Below are positions 24,988-33,809 of a stretch of DNA of 64,000 bases, in pieces (position 1 is the first letter of the stretch; every line of letters starts with the position of its first letter). Below the pieces are notes generated by a model. The model saw nothing but the letters and a program-made list of their open reading frames with translations, did no database searches and was not told the origin of the DNA. The stretch is taken from NCBI RefSeq assembly GCF_009765355.1, contig NZ_VTHK01000041.1:1-64000 (forward strand), read 5' to 3'. The translations under genes were made by a program, and so were the position numbers. The DNA is from Amycolatopsis anabasis (lineage in GTDB: Bacteria > Actinomycetota > Actinomycetes > Mycobacteriales > Pseudonocardiaceae).

Positions 24988-27921
24988 TTACCGGCTGTGA
25001 GACGGGAAGGGTGCGAGGAGTTCGTCGATCCGGTGCGGTCGGCCATTTTCCATCACCAGGCGCACGTCACCCAGCGCGGCGAGATCCTTCGTCGGGTCGC
25101 CACCGGTGACCACCAGGTCCGCGAGCTTGCCTGCCTCCACGCTGCCCAGCTCGTGGTCGACGCCGAGCTGGCGGGCCGCGGCCAGGGTCGCGCTGTGCAG
25201 CGCGGCGAAGGGCGCGACACCGTGCTTCCCCATGGCGCGCAGGTTCATGTGCATGCTGACCGCGGGATTGTCCAAAGGGGAATCCGTACCGGCGACGACC
25301 GTGCCACCGGCGGCCAGGATGCGCTTGATCACCCCGACCTCGCGGCGGGCCATCTCGGCGTTCCCGAAGAGGAAGCCGCACGGCCCCTTGCCTTGCGCGC
25401 ACAGGAGTTCGGCGTGCAGGACGTCGCGCTCCTGGACGGGGTAGAGCGCGCGGACCCGGGGATCGTCGACGATTCCCGGATCGTCCGCGAGCAGGGCGCT
25501 CGAGCTGAACAGCGTGGTGCTGAGCGGCATGCCGCCCCGCGCGTGCAACCGGATCACGTCCTCGTAGACATTTCCGCGCGAGGAATTGCGGGAGAACCCG
25601 AACCCCCACTTCGTGGGACCGGCGAGGTGCTCTTTCATGTCCACGCCGTGCGCGATTCCGGGGTAGAGGTAGTGCGAGGTCGTCGGAATGCCCAGGGCGT
25701 GCGCCTGCCGGGTGACCCCGGCCTGCCAGTCGATCCGGAAGCGTTCGTAGGTCTTGACCAGGTCGTAGCCGAGTTCGCGGGCCCGTGACAGTTCCAGCGC
25801 CAGCTGGTGCTCGTCGAACACCGGCCGGGAGAACTCCCAGGACACCCGGTTTCCCTCGAGCATTTCACCGGTCATGAAGAAGCGCGGCCCCACGCGCAGC
25901 CCCGCTTCCAGCGCTTCGCGGTCCTCCAGTGCGCGGTAGACCGGATCGCCGGTGGACCGGGTCGTGGTGATGCCGAAGGAGAGCAGCAGGCGGCCCTGCC
26001 GGTCGCCGTAGGATTTCGACCGCATCTCCTGGTGGTTGTGCATGTCGATGAGGCCGGGAACCACGGTCAGTTTCGAGGCGTCGATGAATCGGCGGCCGTC
26101 CGGGGGCCGATCGGGGCGGTGCGGTTCGATGCGCTCGATCCGGTTGCCGGTGACGAGAATGTCCACATCGGACCGCGGCTCGGGATGGCGGCCGTCCCAG
26201 AGGCGCCCGGCGTGGATCAAGATCCGCTCCGCGGGCCGGTCCGGGGTGAAGTTCAGGTCGACGGGCACCTCGCGCGACCAGGAGCCGTCCACGGCGACCA
26301 TTCTGAGCCGCCCGTTGTTCAGGTACAGCAAGGATTTCGAGTCGCCGCTCCAGGTCGGCGCGTCGCTCGCGTGCGCGGTGACGCGCCGACCCGGGCCGGT
26401 CGGCGTACCTTGCGCGTCGACCGGCAGCACCCAGAGCGTGCTCTCCAGCGAGAAGGCCAGCCATTTCCCGTCGGGCGACCAGACCGGACCGTCGTCGCCG
26501 CGGGTCGAGACCGAGCGCTGCGGCGCGGGCTCGACGATCCGGCTGGTGCCCGAGGCGACGTCGGTCAGCTGGATCCGGTTGTGCCCGGCGGCGAGCACCG
26601 CGAGCGCCAGCGTCTTCCCGTCCGCGGACCAGCTCGGCCTGCCCGGTGCGTTGAGCGGTGGGAGGACGCGGGTCACCGCGCCGGTCGCCAGGTCGACGGT
26701 CTTGGTCTGCGCGGACTCGTCCTGGAAGGCCAGGACCCGATCGCCCGGGGCGAAGGCCGGGGCGACCTCGGTGCCGGGCAGCGAGGTCACCCGGCGCTCG
26801 GTGTTCGACGCCAGATCGAGGACGTACAGATCCTCGGTGCCCGCCTTGTCGGAGGCGTAGGCGATCGAGCGGCCGTCGCGGGAGAACACCGGATCGACCT
26901 CGTAGAACCCGTCGCGGGTGATCCGGCGCGGGGGCCCGCCGATCGGCATCAACCACAGGTCGTTGAGCGCCTTGAACACCACCGACCGGCCGTCCGGGGA
27001 GAGCGCGGGACCCGCGATTCCGCGCACCGGTTTCGGTGCGGTCGAATCGAAGTCGTATTCCTTGCGCGGGTACTGGTCGCGGGACAGCTTGAACGTCGCG
27101 GTGAACGGGACGGTCCGGGTGGCCCCGGCGAGGGTGGAGACCGCGATGTGCCCGTCGGCCCCGTGGAGCAACTCGTCGGGGGAGAGCCATTCCGGTGGGA
27201 AGCTGGACACGTCGCCGGAGGCGCCGATCGGGCCGGGCCGGTCGGACACCATGAGCCGCTGGGCTCCCTCGCGGGTGCGCAGGAAGGCGATCCGGTTGCC
27301 GTCCGGCGACCAGGAGGGCGCCGAGACGGAGCCGGGCGCCGCGGGGACCACCGTGCGGACCGCGCCGCTCGCCAGCTCGACGGCCTCGATCGTGTTGTCC
27401 CGGACGTAGGCGATGGCACGGCCGTCCGGCGACCACGTCGGCTGCGTTTCCGGGGCGGGCGCGGTGGTGACGCGGCGCAGGGCGCCGGTGCGGATATCGA
27501 CCGTCCAGATGTCGTGGGAGCCCTCGCGGGCCGAGGCGAAGGCGACCTGAGTGCCGTCGGGGGAGAAGGCGGGTTGGAGGTCGTCGTGGTAGCCGCGGGT
27601 CAGCTGCCGCGTCTCGCCGTCGGTCGTGATGGTCCAGATGTGGAACGTGCCGTCGGCGAAGCCCTGCACCGCGATGCTGCGGCCGTCGGGTGCGAGGTCG
27701 GGCCAGAACGGGTCGAGGAAGCCTTGGCGAATGGGTTTCGCCTGTCCGCCGGATCGGGGCAGGGTGAAGAGCTGGCCCTGGACGTCCAGGACCATCGTGC
27801 CGCTCTCCGGCGCGGCGGTCACCGCGAGGTTCGTGCCCTCGTCGACGGTGATTTCCTTGGCGTGGCCCGGAACGGGAGCGAGCCCGAGGACCAGTGTCAG
27901 GACGGCGAGGTGATGGAACAT
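24988..27921 (-). CDS. Exported beta-propeller/amidohydrolase fusion protein
   Basis: 977 residues. Signal peptide 1-22. TolB/WD40-like propeller repeats at roughly 30-590 show the recurring P-x-W-S-P-D-G pattern. A C-terminal amidohydrolase domain of about 370 residues contains the metal pair D-M-H-N-H and a late G-T-D-S-P. This fusion is a known actinobacterial architecture for extracellular metal-dependent amidases of unknown substrate. The start used is ATG 27919-27921. A GTG at 27930-27932, three codons earlier, would overlap the upstream stop as GTGA and is equally plausible. It is translationally coupled with the PQQ-propeller gene upstream. Confidence 0.85.
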   Translation of the reverse strand: MFHHLAVLTLVLGLAPVPGHAKEITVDEGTNLAVTAAPESGTMVLDVQGQLFTLPRSGGQAKPIRQGFLDPFWPDLAPDGRSIAVQGFADGTFHIWTITTDGETRQLTRGYHDDLQPAFSPDGTQVAFASAREGSHDIWTVDIRTGALRRVTTAPAPETQPTWSPDGRAIAYVRDNTIEAVELASGAVRTVVPAAPGSVSAPSWSPDGNRIAFLRTREGAQRLMVSDRPGPIGASGDVSSFPPEWLSPDELLHGADGHIAVSTLAGATRTVPFTATFKLSRDQYPRKEYDFDSTAPKPVRGIAGPALSPDGRSVVFKALNDLWLMPIGGPPRRITRDGFYEVDPVFSRDGRSIAYASDKAGTEDLYVLDLASNTERRVTSLPGTEVAPAFAPGDRVLAFQDESAQTKTVDLATGAVTRVLPPLNAPGRPSWSADGKTLALAVLAAGHNRIQLTDVASGTSRIVEPAPQRSVSTRGDDGPVWSPDGKWLAFSLESTLWVLPVDAQGTPTGPGRRVTAHASDAPTWSGDSKSLLYLNNGRLRMVAVDGSWSREVPVDLNFTPDRPAERILIHAGRLWDGRHPEPRSDVDILVTGNRIERIEPHRPDRPPDGRRFIDASKLTVVPGLIDMHNHQEMRSKSYGDRQGRLLLSFGITTTRSTGDPVYRALEDREALEAGLRVGPRFFMTGEMLEGNRVSWEFSRPVFDEHQLALELSRARELGYDLVKTYERFRIDWQAGVTRQAHALGIPTTSHYLYPGIAHGVDMKEHLAGPTKWGFGFSRNSSRGNVYEDVIRLHARGGMPLSTTLFSSSALLADDPGIVDDPRVRALYPVQERDVLHAELLCAQGKGPCGFLFGNAEMARREVGVIKRILAAGGTVVAGTDSPLDNPAVSMHMNLRAMGKHGVAPFAALHSATLAAARQLGVDHELGSVEAGKLADLVVTGGDPTKDLAALGDVRLVMENGRPHRIDELLAPFPSHSR

Positions 27922-27926
27922 GGCGA

Positions 27927-29504
27927 TCACATCCCGAAGGCGAGCAGCACGTTGCCGTGCTCGCTCGGATAGGTCGGCCAGTACCCGGCCTGGACGTAGA
28001 GCATGCCGTGGGCGACCACGGCGCCGCCGTTGCCGGAGATCGAGCTGCCGTGCCCGGTGAGCCCGTTGACCCCGGGGAAGTCCCGAACGGTGTCGAACTG
28101 CCAGAGCACTTCGCCGGTGCGCGAGGAGTAGATCCGCATCTTGCCGTCGTTGCTGCCCTCGTACAGCAGGCCGGGGCTGGTGGTGACCGCCGGGGTGTGC
28201 GCGAGGACGCAGATTTCGGGATGCGCGGCGGCGCCGCCCCACTGGCATCCGTCGGCGGGATTCGGAGTCTGCCAGCGGATGTCGCCGGTGGCGGGGTCGA
28301 GCGCGAACACCGTACCGGGCTTGGCGAAGTAGGTGGCCACGTACAGCCGTTCGCCGTCGAAGCTGCTGCCCCACTGGATGCCGGAGAGGCCGCCACCGGG
28401 CATCGGTTCGGACAACTGGCGGCGCCAGGCGACCTCGCCGGTGCGCGCGTCGAACACGTGGTAGACGCCGCTCTTCTGCCCGACGCCGACCAGCGTGCGC
28501 CCGCCCGCGCGGAAGATCGTCGGGGTCGCGCCGATGTCGTAGTCCAGGGCGTGGCCGTCCTTGAGGCCCGGGCAGTAGCCCTCGGCGTCCGGGAACCCGC
28601 ACAGCACGCGCCAGGTGTCGGACTTGGTCACCTGCTGCTTCCAGCGCACCGCGCCGGTGCGGGTGTCCAGCGCGAGCAGCGAGTCGAAGTCGCCGGCGCT
28701 GCCGCTGTAGTTCTGCCCGGTGCCGATGTAGAGGGTGCCGGTCCGCTCGTCGATGACCGGGGAACTCCACACGCCCGCGCCGGACGGTTCGTACTTCGTC
28801 GCCCCGCTCGGCCAGGTGCCGTTCGCCTGCGGTTCCGGCACGGTGAAGTAGCGCCACACCAGTTCGCCGGTCTCCGCGTCGATCGAGTCGACGTGCCCGC
28901 GGAAGGTGCAGCAGGGATACTTGCGATCGGTGCTGAGCATTTCCCCGCTGGACGCGCCGAGGTAGATCCGGCCGTCGTGGAAGATCGGTGAGCTGGTGTG
29001 CATCCCGGCCCGGTGCGGTTCGGTGTTCTTCGCCCACACGAGCTTCCCGGTCCGCTGCTCGACGGCGTACAGGTAGCCGCGCATGTCCCCGAAGAACACC
29101 TTCCCGCGGGCCACGGCCGGGCCGTCGGTCACCACACCCGGCCCCCGCCCGGGATCGACCGACCCGAGGTCGAAAGTCCATTTCGTGGCCCCGGTCTTGG
29201 CGTCCGCCGCGTAGAACTTCCCGTCCGGCCCACCGAAGAAGATGTCGCCGTCGGCGACCGCGGGCTGGCTCTTCAGCGGAAACCCGGTCTTCGGAAAGGC
29301 GAATGCCCACTTGAGTTTCAGATTCCCCGCGGTGCGCGGGTTGATCACGTGTTCGGCCGCGTTGAAGCGGGAACCGGATTTGTCCGCCTGCCAGGTCGGC
29401 CAGTCCCCGAGTTGCCTGCCCTGCGCGCTCGCCGCCCCGGCGGCGAGGAGAACGGCGATGCTGACGGTTGCCACAAGACGACGTTTCCCTTGCCGGGAAG
29501 GCAT
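27927..29504 (-). CDS. Secreted PQQ-binding propeller dehydrogenase, polyvinyl-alcohol-dehydrogenase-like
   Basis: 525 residues. Signal peptide 1-27. Eight-bladed PQQ propeller with repeated D-A-x-T-G-x-x-x-W signatures (D-A-K-T-G-A-T-K-W, D-A-E-T-G-E-L-V-W, D-P-A-T-G-D-I-R-W). A vicinal C-C in Y-P-C-C-T-F is the disulfide expected next to PQQ in quinoprotein alcohol dehydrogenases. No heme c motif (CxxCH) is present, so electrons must go to a separate carrier. ATG with GAAGGGAG upstream. First gene of a pair with the propeller-amidohydrolase; substrate probably an alcohol or polymer outside the cell. Confidence 0.85.
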   Translation of the reverse strand: MPSRQGKRRLVATVSIAVLLAAGAASAQGRQLGDWPTWQADKSGSRFNAAEHVINPRTAGNLKLKWAFAFPKTGFPLKSQPAVADGDIFFGGPDGKFYAADAKTGATKWTFDLGSVDPGRGPGVVTDGPAVARGKVFFGDMRGYLYAVEQRTGKLVWAKNTEPHRAGMHTSSPIFHDGRIYLGASSGEMLSTDRKYPCCTFRGHVDSIDAETGELVWRYFTVPEPQANGTWPSGATKYEPSGAGVWSSPVIDERTGTLYIGTGQNYSGSAGDFDSLLALDTRTGAVRWKQQVTKSDTWRVLCGFPDAEGYCPGLKDGHALDYDIGATPTIFRAGGRTLVGVGQKSGVYHVFDARTGEVAWRRQLSEPMPGGGLSGIQWGSSFDGERLYVATYFAKPGTVFALDPATGDIRWQTPNPADGCQWGGAAAHPEICVLAHTPAVTTSPGLLYEGSNDGKMRIYSSRTGEVLWQFDTVRDFPGVNGLTGHGSSISGNGGAVVAHGMLYVQAGYWPTYPSEHGNVLLAFGM

Positions 29505-29601
29505 TCCGGCTCCCTTCGGTGGGCACTGCGGCAGAAGTTACCGGCCCTCCTTCGGGCTGGGGACAAGTGAAACCGTATTATGCCGAGTTATCGGAGGCAT
29601 C

Positions 29602-29706
29602 GTGCCGGGGTATTTCATGAGGTTTATTCGATTTCTTGTTTGGATTCTATCTCCACTGTTGATCTTGATTTCCTGGTATTCTGGGTTTATCTCGAAGGGG
29701 GCTTGA
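29602..29706 (+). CDS. Small hydrophobic membrane peptide (34 or 29 residues), unrecognised
   Basis: In a conspicuously AT-rich patch, GTG 29602 (GGAGG at 29593-29597) or ATG 29617 opens a frame that closes with TGA at 29704-29706. The peptide is a single membrane helix: M-R-F-I-R-F-L-V-W-I-L-S-P-L-L-I-L-I then a Trp/Tyr turn and S-K-G-A. It ends 1 nt before the GTG of the HNH gene, so the two could be coupled. It could be a leader, a membrane toxin-like peptide or chance. No homologue recognised. Confidence 0.35.
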   Translation: MPGYFMRFIRFLVWILSPLLILISWYSGFISKGA

Positions 29707-29707
29707 A

Positions 29708-31186
29708 GTGTTCAATCCGAAAGATCTTTCTGATTCCGAGTTGTTGTCGCGTTTGGCGGAGTTGCGGGCGTTGCGGTGTCAGGCGGATGCGGCGAAGCTC
29801 CAGCTCTTGGACGAATTCCGCGAGCGAAGACCGTCGCGGCGGTCGGCGGTGCAAGAGGCCGCGAGTTCGCTGCGGTTGTCCCGTGATGTGGCGGAGACGC
29901 AGCTGGCTGTGGCGTGCGGGATGCCCGCACGGTTGCCGGGTTTGCTGGCGGCGATGCGGGCTGGTGAGCTGGACTGGGAACGCGCCCGCTTCGCCTATAA
30001 TGTGCTGTCCGGCCTGAGTGAGGAAAAATCGCTGGAAGCCGATCGGAAGCTGGCCGGTCGGATCGGCGAGAAAACGATCGCGAATTGGCGGCGCGCGGTC
30101 ACCCGGGTATTGAACGGTGTGGACCCTGATGGTGCACTGGAACGTGCTCGCGAGAAACGCAAGGGCCGGAAGGTGGAGTTGATCCACCAGATCGATTCGA
30201 TGGCCTCGCTGTGGGTATACCTGCCCGCCGAAGTCGCGGGCGCGGCCTATGCGCGGGTGGATGCGTTGGCGCACAAGCTCAAGACCAAGGGCGAGGAACG
30301 CACCCTGGACCAACTGCGTGCCGATGTGCTCGCCGAGTTGCTGCTCGGCCAGCACGGCGGACTGGCTGGGGTGAACGCCCAGGTGTTCGTGCACATCCCG
30401 ATCGACACGGCGTTGGGTTTGCGCGAGGATGGCTGCGAACTGGTCGGCCACGGCCCGATCCCCGGCGAGATCGGCCGCGAGATCCTCAACCGGCCGGACA
30501 GCGTGTGGCGCAAGGTGCTCACCGACCCGATCACCGGCACGGTGAAGGACGTCGGCCGGACCCGGTACAAGCCACCGGCGGATCTGGACGAGCTGGTCCG
30601 GGTACGCGACCGCACCTGCCGCGCTCCCGGCTGCAACCGCCCCGCCCAACGCTGCGACAACGACCACTGCCAACCCTGGGCCGACCACGGCGACACCTGC
30701 GACTGCAACCTCTGCGCCCTGTGCCGCTTCCACCACGTGCTCAAGGACGAACCGGGCTGGCGTTTCTCCTTCGACCCCGACACCGCCGAGCTGGCCGTCA
30801 CCACTCCGACCGGCCGTCAATATTCGACCCTCCCGGAGCCGCTGCGTGACCCCGAACCCACACCGGCTCGGCGGACCGATGACCACCCGGATCAGCCACC
30901 ACCGTTCTGCCCGAGTCTCCCTCGTGTTCTGGTGGCTGACGGCGGCCGCTTGGTGGCCTCCTCCCGGGGCACGCCGCCCGCTCGACCCGGGCTACCAAAA
31001 ATAGCGAGGGACCTTTACTACGGTTCAACGGTAGTAAAGGTCCCTCGCTCCCGTTCAGCTGGAGCGAAGGTCCCCCGCTATTTTTGCGCTGCGGAGGCAT
31101 CCGAGGCGCCGGGTATGCGGCGACCCGCATACCCGAACGTGCAACTCACAGCCCTGAACGTGCAACTCGCGGGCCCCAACGTGTAA
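29708..31186 (+). CDS. DUF222/13E12-type HNH endonuclease
   Basis: 492 residues. A DUF222 helical domain spans about 10-290. The HNH/zinc module at 304-343 has Cys304, Cys309, D-N-D-H320, Cys333/335 and H342-H343. These proteins are abundant in actinobacteria, often in many copies, and are thought to be nucleases of mobile or defence character. GTG start. The frame is probably over-long: from about residue 430 it reads through a perfect hairpin (31003-31049) and then a 21-nt tandem repeat, which also supplies its TAA stop. The ancestral end is likely near residue 400-430. Confidence 0.8.
   Translation: MFNPKDLSDSELLSRLAELRALRCQADAAKLQLLDEFRERRPSRRSAVQEAASSLRLSRDVAETQLAVACGMPARLPGLLAAMRAGELDWERARFAYNVLSGLSEEKSLEADRKLAGRIGEKTIANWRRAVTRVLNGVDPDGALERAREKRKGRKVELIHQIDSMASLWVYLPAEVAGAAYARVDALAHKLKTKGEERTLDQLRADVLAELLLGQHGGLAGVNAQVFVHIPIDTALGLREDGCELVGHGPIPGEIGREILNRPDSVWRKVLTDPITGTVKDVGRTRYKPPADLDELVRVRDRTCRAPGCNRPAQRCDNDHCQPWADHGDTCDCNLCALCRFHHVLKDEPGWRFSFDPDTAELAVTTPTGRQYSTLPEPLRDPEPTPARRTDDHPDQPPPFCPSLPRVLVADGGRLVASSRGTPPARPGLPKIARDLYYGSTVVKVPRSRSAGAKVPRYFCAAEASEAPGMRRPAYPNVQLTALNVQLAGPNV
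30997..31085. terminator. Compound hairpin, family D, inside the 3' end of the HNH frame
   Basis: An inner perfect 19-bp stem, 31003-31021 with 31031-31049 (loop 9 nt), and a competing outer stem, 30997-31014 with 31068-31085 (17 of 18 paired). The outer stem ends in TTTTT, as an intrinsic terminator would. The element is read in frame as protein. Confidence 0.55.
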
Positions 31187-31233
31187 CTCGCGTGCCTGAA
31201 TGTGCGACTCGCGTTACCGGAGTGGGGGGCTCG
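31127..31233. repeat. 21-nt tandem repeat array, locus 1
   Basis: Five degenerate units whose shared ACTCG/ACTCA ends fall at 31148, 31169, 31190, 31211 and 31233, i.e. a period of 21-22 nt. Consensus about TGCCTGAGTGTGTAACTCG plus two bases. The array supplies the end and stop of the HNH frame, fills the gap, and its last unit covers the stop codon of the opposing ABC ATPase gene. A second array lies at 51818-51964. Confidence 0.7.
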
Positions 31234-32728
31234 CGGAGGGGAGGGTGCCGGTGTTCATGGTGTGCAGGAGGGTGTGCTGGGTCAGGTCGTCACCGCGCAG
31301 GGTGGCACTCAGGCGACCCTGGTGGAAGACCAGGACCCGGTCGCAGACCTGGGCGAGTTCGTCGAGGTCGGTGGAGCAGAGCAGCATGATCGCGGGGCCG
31401 TCGGTCATGGTGCGGAGCAGGGTGTGGATCTCGTGCCGCCCGCCGACGCCGACGCCGCGGGTCGGGTCGTCCAGGAGCAGGACCTCGGGGTTGGCTTCGA
31501 GCCACTTCGCCAGCACGGTTTTCTGCTGGTTGCCGCCGGACAGCAGGCCGCAGGGTATGTCCACATGGGACGTTCGGATCCCCAGCCGGGTGACCTGGCG
31601 GGCGGCGCGCGCACGCAGTTCCCCGGCGCGCAGCAGGGCGCCGTCGCGGGCCAGGGCGACCGAGCGGACCTGGGCTACGTTCTCCCACAACGGTTTGTCG
31701 AGCATCAGGCCGTACCGGTGCCGGTCACCGGAAACCAGCGCCACGCCCGCGTCGATCGCGGCCCGCAGCCGCCGCGGCGCCGGGCGGTCGCCGGGGAGCC
31801 GCACGCGCCCCCGCACCGGCCGCCGGAGTCCCGCGACGACCTCGAGCACGGTCCGGTGGCCGGAACCCGCCAGCCCGGCCAGGCCGACCACCTCGCCCGC
31901 CCCGGCCGTGAAGCTCACCTCGGACAACCGCCCCGGCACGGTGACCCGGTCGAAGGCGAGCGTCCGGCCGTCCCGCGGCGAAGCGGCGACCCGCGGCACC
32001 GCCTGCTGGGCGTGCCCGAGCATCGCGGTCACCACGGCGCCGATGTCGAGGTCCCCGCGCGGCACCCCGGACAGCACGGTCCGGCCCTCCCGGAGCACGG
32101 TGATCTCGTCGCACAGCGCCATCACCTCCTCCAGCAGATGCGACACGAAGACCACCGCGACCTCCCGCCGCCGCAACGCCCGCAGGATGCCCAGCAGCCG
32201 CTCGGTGCTCGCCGCTTCCAACGCGGAGGTCGGCTCGTCGAGGATCAGCACCCGGGGCTCGGTGACCAGCGCCTTGGCGATCTCCACCAGCTGCCGCTGC
32301 GCCAGGGACAACCGGCCCACCGGCCGCCGCAGGTCGACGTCGAGCCCGAGCTGCGCCAGCACCGGGCGGGCCCGCGCGACCATGGCGGACCGGTCGCGGA
32401 ACGGGCCCCGCGTCGGTTCCCGCATCGGGAACAGATTGGTCAGCACATCCAAATCGGGGAACAGGTTCAACTCCTGCGACACCACGGCCACCCCGTGCGC
32501 CGCCGCGTCGGCCGTGGAGGTGAACGCCAGCTCCCGTCCGTCCAGCACCAGCGAACCGTGCTCCGGCCGCACCGCACCCGTGATGATCTTGATCAGCGTC
32601 GACTTGCCGGCCCCGTTCTCGCCGAGCAGCGCGTGCACCGAACCGCCGTGCACCCGGATCCCCGCGTCGCTCAGCGCCCGGACGCCGCCGTAGGTCTTGG
32701 TGACGCCCCGGACCTCGAGCACGCTCAT
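31214..32728 (-). CDS. Sugar ABC transporter ATP-binding protein (RbsA/MglA type)
   Basis: 504 residues with two fused nucleotide-binding domains. The first has Walker A G-E-N-G-A-G-K-S-T at 36-44, signature L-S-L-A-Q-R-Q and Walker B L-I-L-D-E-P-T. The second lacks a proper Walker A (G-L-A-G-S-G-H-R-T) but keeps L-S-G-G-N-Q-Q-K, as usual for carbohydrate-uptake transporter family 2. Its ATG overlaps the stop of the binding-protein gene by one base. Last gene of a permease-binding protein-ATPase operon read right to left. The final codons lie inside the 21-nt repeat array. Confidence 0.93.
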   Translation of the reverse strand: MSVLEVRGVTKTYGGVRALSDAGIRVHGGSVHALLGENGAGKSTLIKIITGAVRPEHGSLVLDGRELAFTSTADAAAHGVAVVSQELNLFPDLDVLTNLFPMREPTRGPFRDRSAMVARARPVLAQLGLDVDLRRPVGRLSLAQRQLVEIAKALVTEPRVLILDEPTSALEAASTERLLGILRALRRREVAVVFVSHLLEEVMALCDEITVLREGRTVLSGVPRGDLDIGAVVTAMLGHAQQAVPRVAASPRDGRTLAFDRVTVPGRLSEVSFTAGAGEVVGLAGLAGSGHRTVLEVVAGLRRPVRGRVRLPGDRPAPRRLRAAIDAGVALVSGDRHRYGLMLDKPLWENVAQVRSVALARDGALLRAGELRARAARQVTRLGIRTSHVDIPCGLLSGGNQQKTVLAKWLEANPEVLLLDDPTRGVGVGGRHEIHTLLRTMTDGPAIMLLCSTDLDELAQVCDRVLVFHQGRLSATLRGDDLTQHTLLHTMNTGTLPSASPPLR

Positions 32729-33795
32729 CAGTTCGCCTCGGCCAGCGGCCGCAGATGCGCCTTCGGATCGGCCACCTGCTTGGCGGCCTCGGCGGCGAAC
32801 CACGCCTTCCGCGACGCCTCATCCACCTGGCGCGCCATGATCTGGTCGATGTTGCCGGAGTTCACGATCAGCGATCCGGTGTTCCACCAGCCCTGCTCCA
32901 GCGGTTTGCCCGAGCGCGCGCGGTCGGCGAGCAGGCGCAGCGCGACATAACCCTTGAGCCAGTGCTCCGGCGACGCGAGCGCGGCCACGTAACCCTCCTT
33001 GACCCCGAGCAGCGCCTGCGGATCCGGGTCGCACGAGCCCACCAGGAACTTGCGCTCGGTGTTCTTCTGGATCAGCGCCAGCGACACCGCGTCCGAGGCG
33101 CCCGCGCCGATGTAGGCCACCGCGTTCGGATGCGCCTTGACGATGTCGTTCCACTTGGTGAAGTTGGTGGACGGTTCGGAACCGGCGTCGAACGGCCCGC
33201 TGATCGTCAGGCCCGGCCGTTCCCGCTGCAGCACCTCCTGCACCCCGGCGAGGCGCTGTTCGAGCAGGGTGAGCCCCGGGATGTCGTTGCCCAGCACGAC
33301 TTCGCCGGTGGCCCCGGCGGGAATGTTCTTGAGCAACTCGGTGGCCAGCTGCCGCCCGAGATCGGTGTTGCTGTTGCCCACGTAGAGCCCGACACCGCTC
33401 CCGGCGGGCGGCACGGTGTCCACGGCGACGACCGGGACCCCCGCGTCGGCGGCCTGTTTCAGCGGGCGGACGAACAGGTCCGGGGTCAGCGTCTGCAGGG
33501 CGACCCCGTCGGCCGAGGTCCGGATCGCCGACTGGAACTGGGAAACCTGCATCGGCCCGTTGATCCCGGACGGCGCGTTGTCGGCGAGGTTGACCTGCCC
33601 CGCGTCGGCGGCCGCCGCCTTGGCGCCGAACGCCATTTCCTGGAACGGGTTCTGCGAGGTGGTCGCATAGCTGAACGCGAGGTTCAGCGGACCGTTCTTC
33701 GGCCCGCCACCTCCGGTCGACGGCGACGCGCAGGCGACGAGCGCCACCGCGCAGCAGCAGGCGAGCGCCAGCCGCGCGCTCCTGGAGAAGACCAT
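32728..33795 (-). CDS. Sugar ABC transporter substrate-binding lipoprotein (RbsB type)
   Basis: 355 residues. Lipobox L-V-A-C at about residues 19-22 makes it a surface lipoprotein. The periplasmic-binding-protein-4 fold follows, with S-Y-A-T-T-S-Q-N-P-F-Q at the start of the mature domain and G-V-P-V-V-A-V-D-T-V-P-P in the second strand region, typical for ribose/pentose or autoinducer-2-like ligands. ATG with AAGGAAGGGA upstream; 14 nt after the permease gene. Ligand not deducible. Confidence 0.92.
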   Translation of the reverse strand: MVFSRSARLALACCCAVALVACASPSTGGGGPKNGPLNLAFSYATTSQNPFQEMAFGAKAAAADAGQVNLADNAPSGINGPMQVSQFQSAIRTSADGVALQTLTPDLFVRPLKQAADAGVPVVAVDTVPPAGSGVGLYVGNSNTDLGRQLATELLKNIPAGATGEVVLGNDIPGLTLLEQRLAGVQEVLQRERPGLTISGPFDAGSEPSTNFTKWNDIVKAHPNAVAYIGAGASDAVSLALIQKNTERKFLVGSCDPDPQALLGVKEGYVAALASPEHWLKGYVALRLLADRARSGKPLEQGWWNTGSLIVNSGNIDQIMARQVDEASRKAWFAAEAAKQVADPKAHLRPLAEAN

Positions 33796-33809
33796 GATCC
33801 CTTCCTTCC

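Noticed and set aside
25865..28396. 843-residue minus-strand frame in another phase of the propeller genes
   Set aside because: Arg/Pro/Ala-rich out-of-phase reading of the propeller-amidohydrolase; the correct phase carries W-S-P-D-G repeats and metal ligands.
31127..31233. CRISPR array
   Set aside because: Units are contiguous with no unique spacers, degenerate, and 21 nt long; no cas gene in the window. The same applies to 51818-51964.
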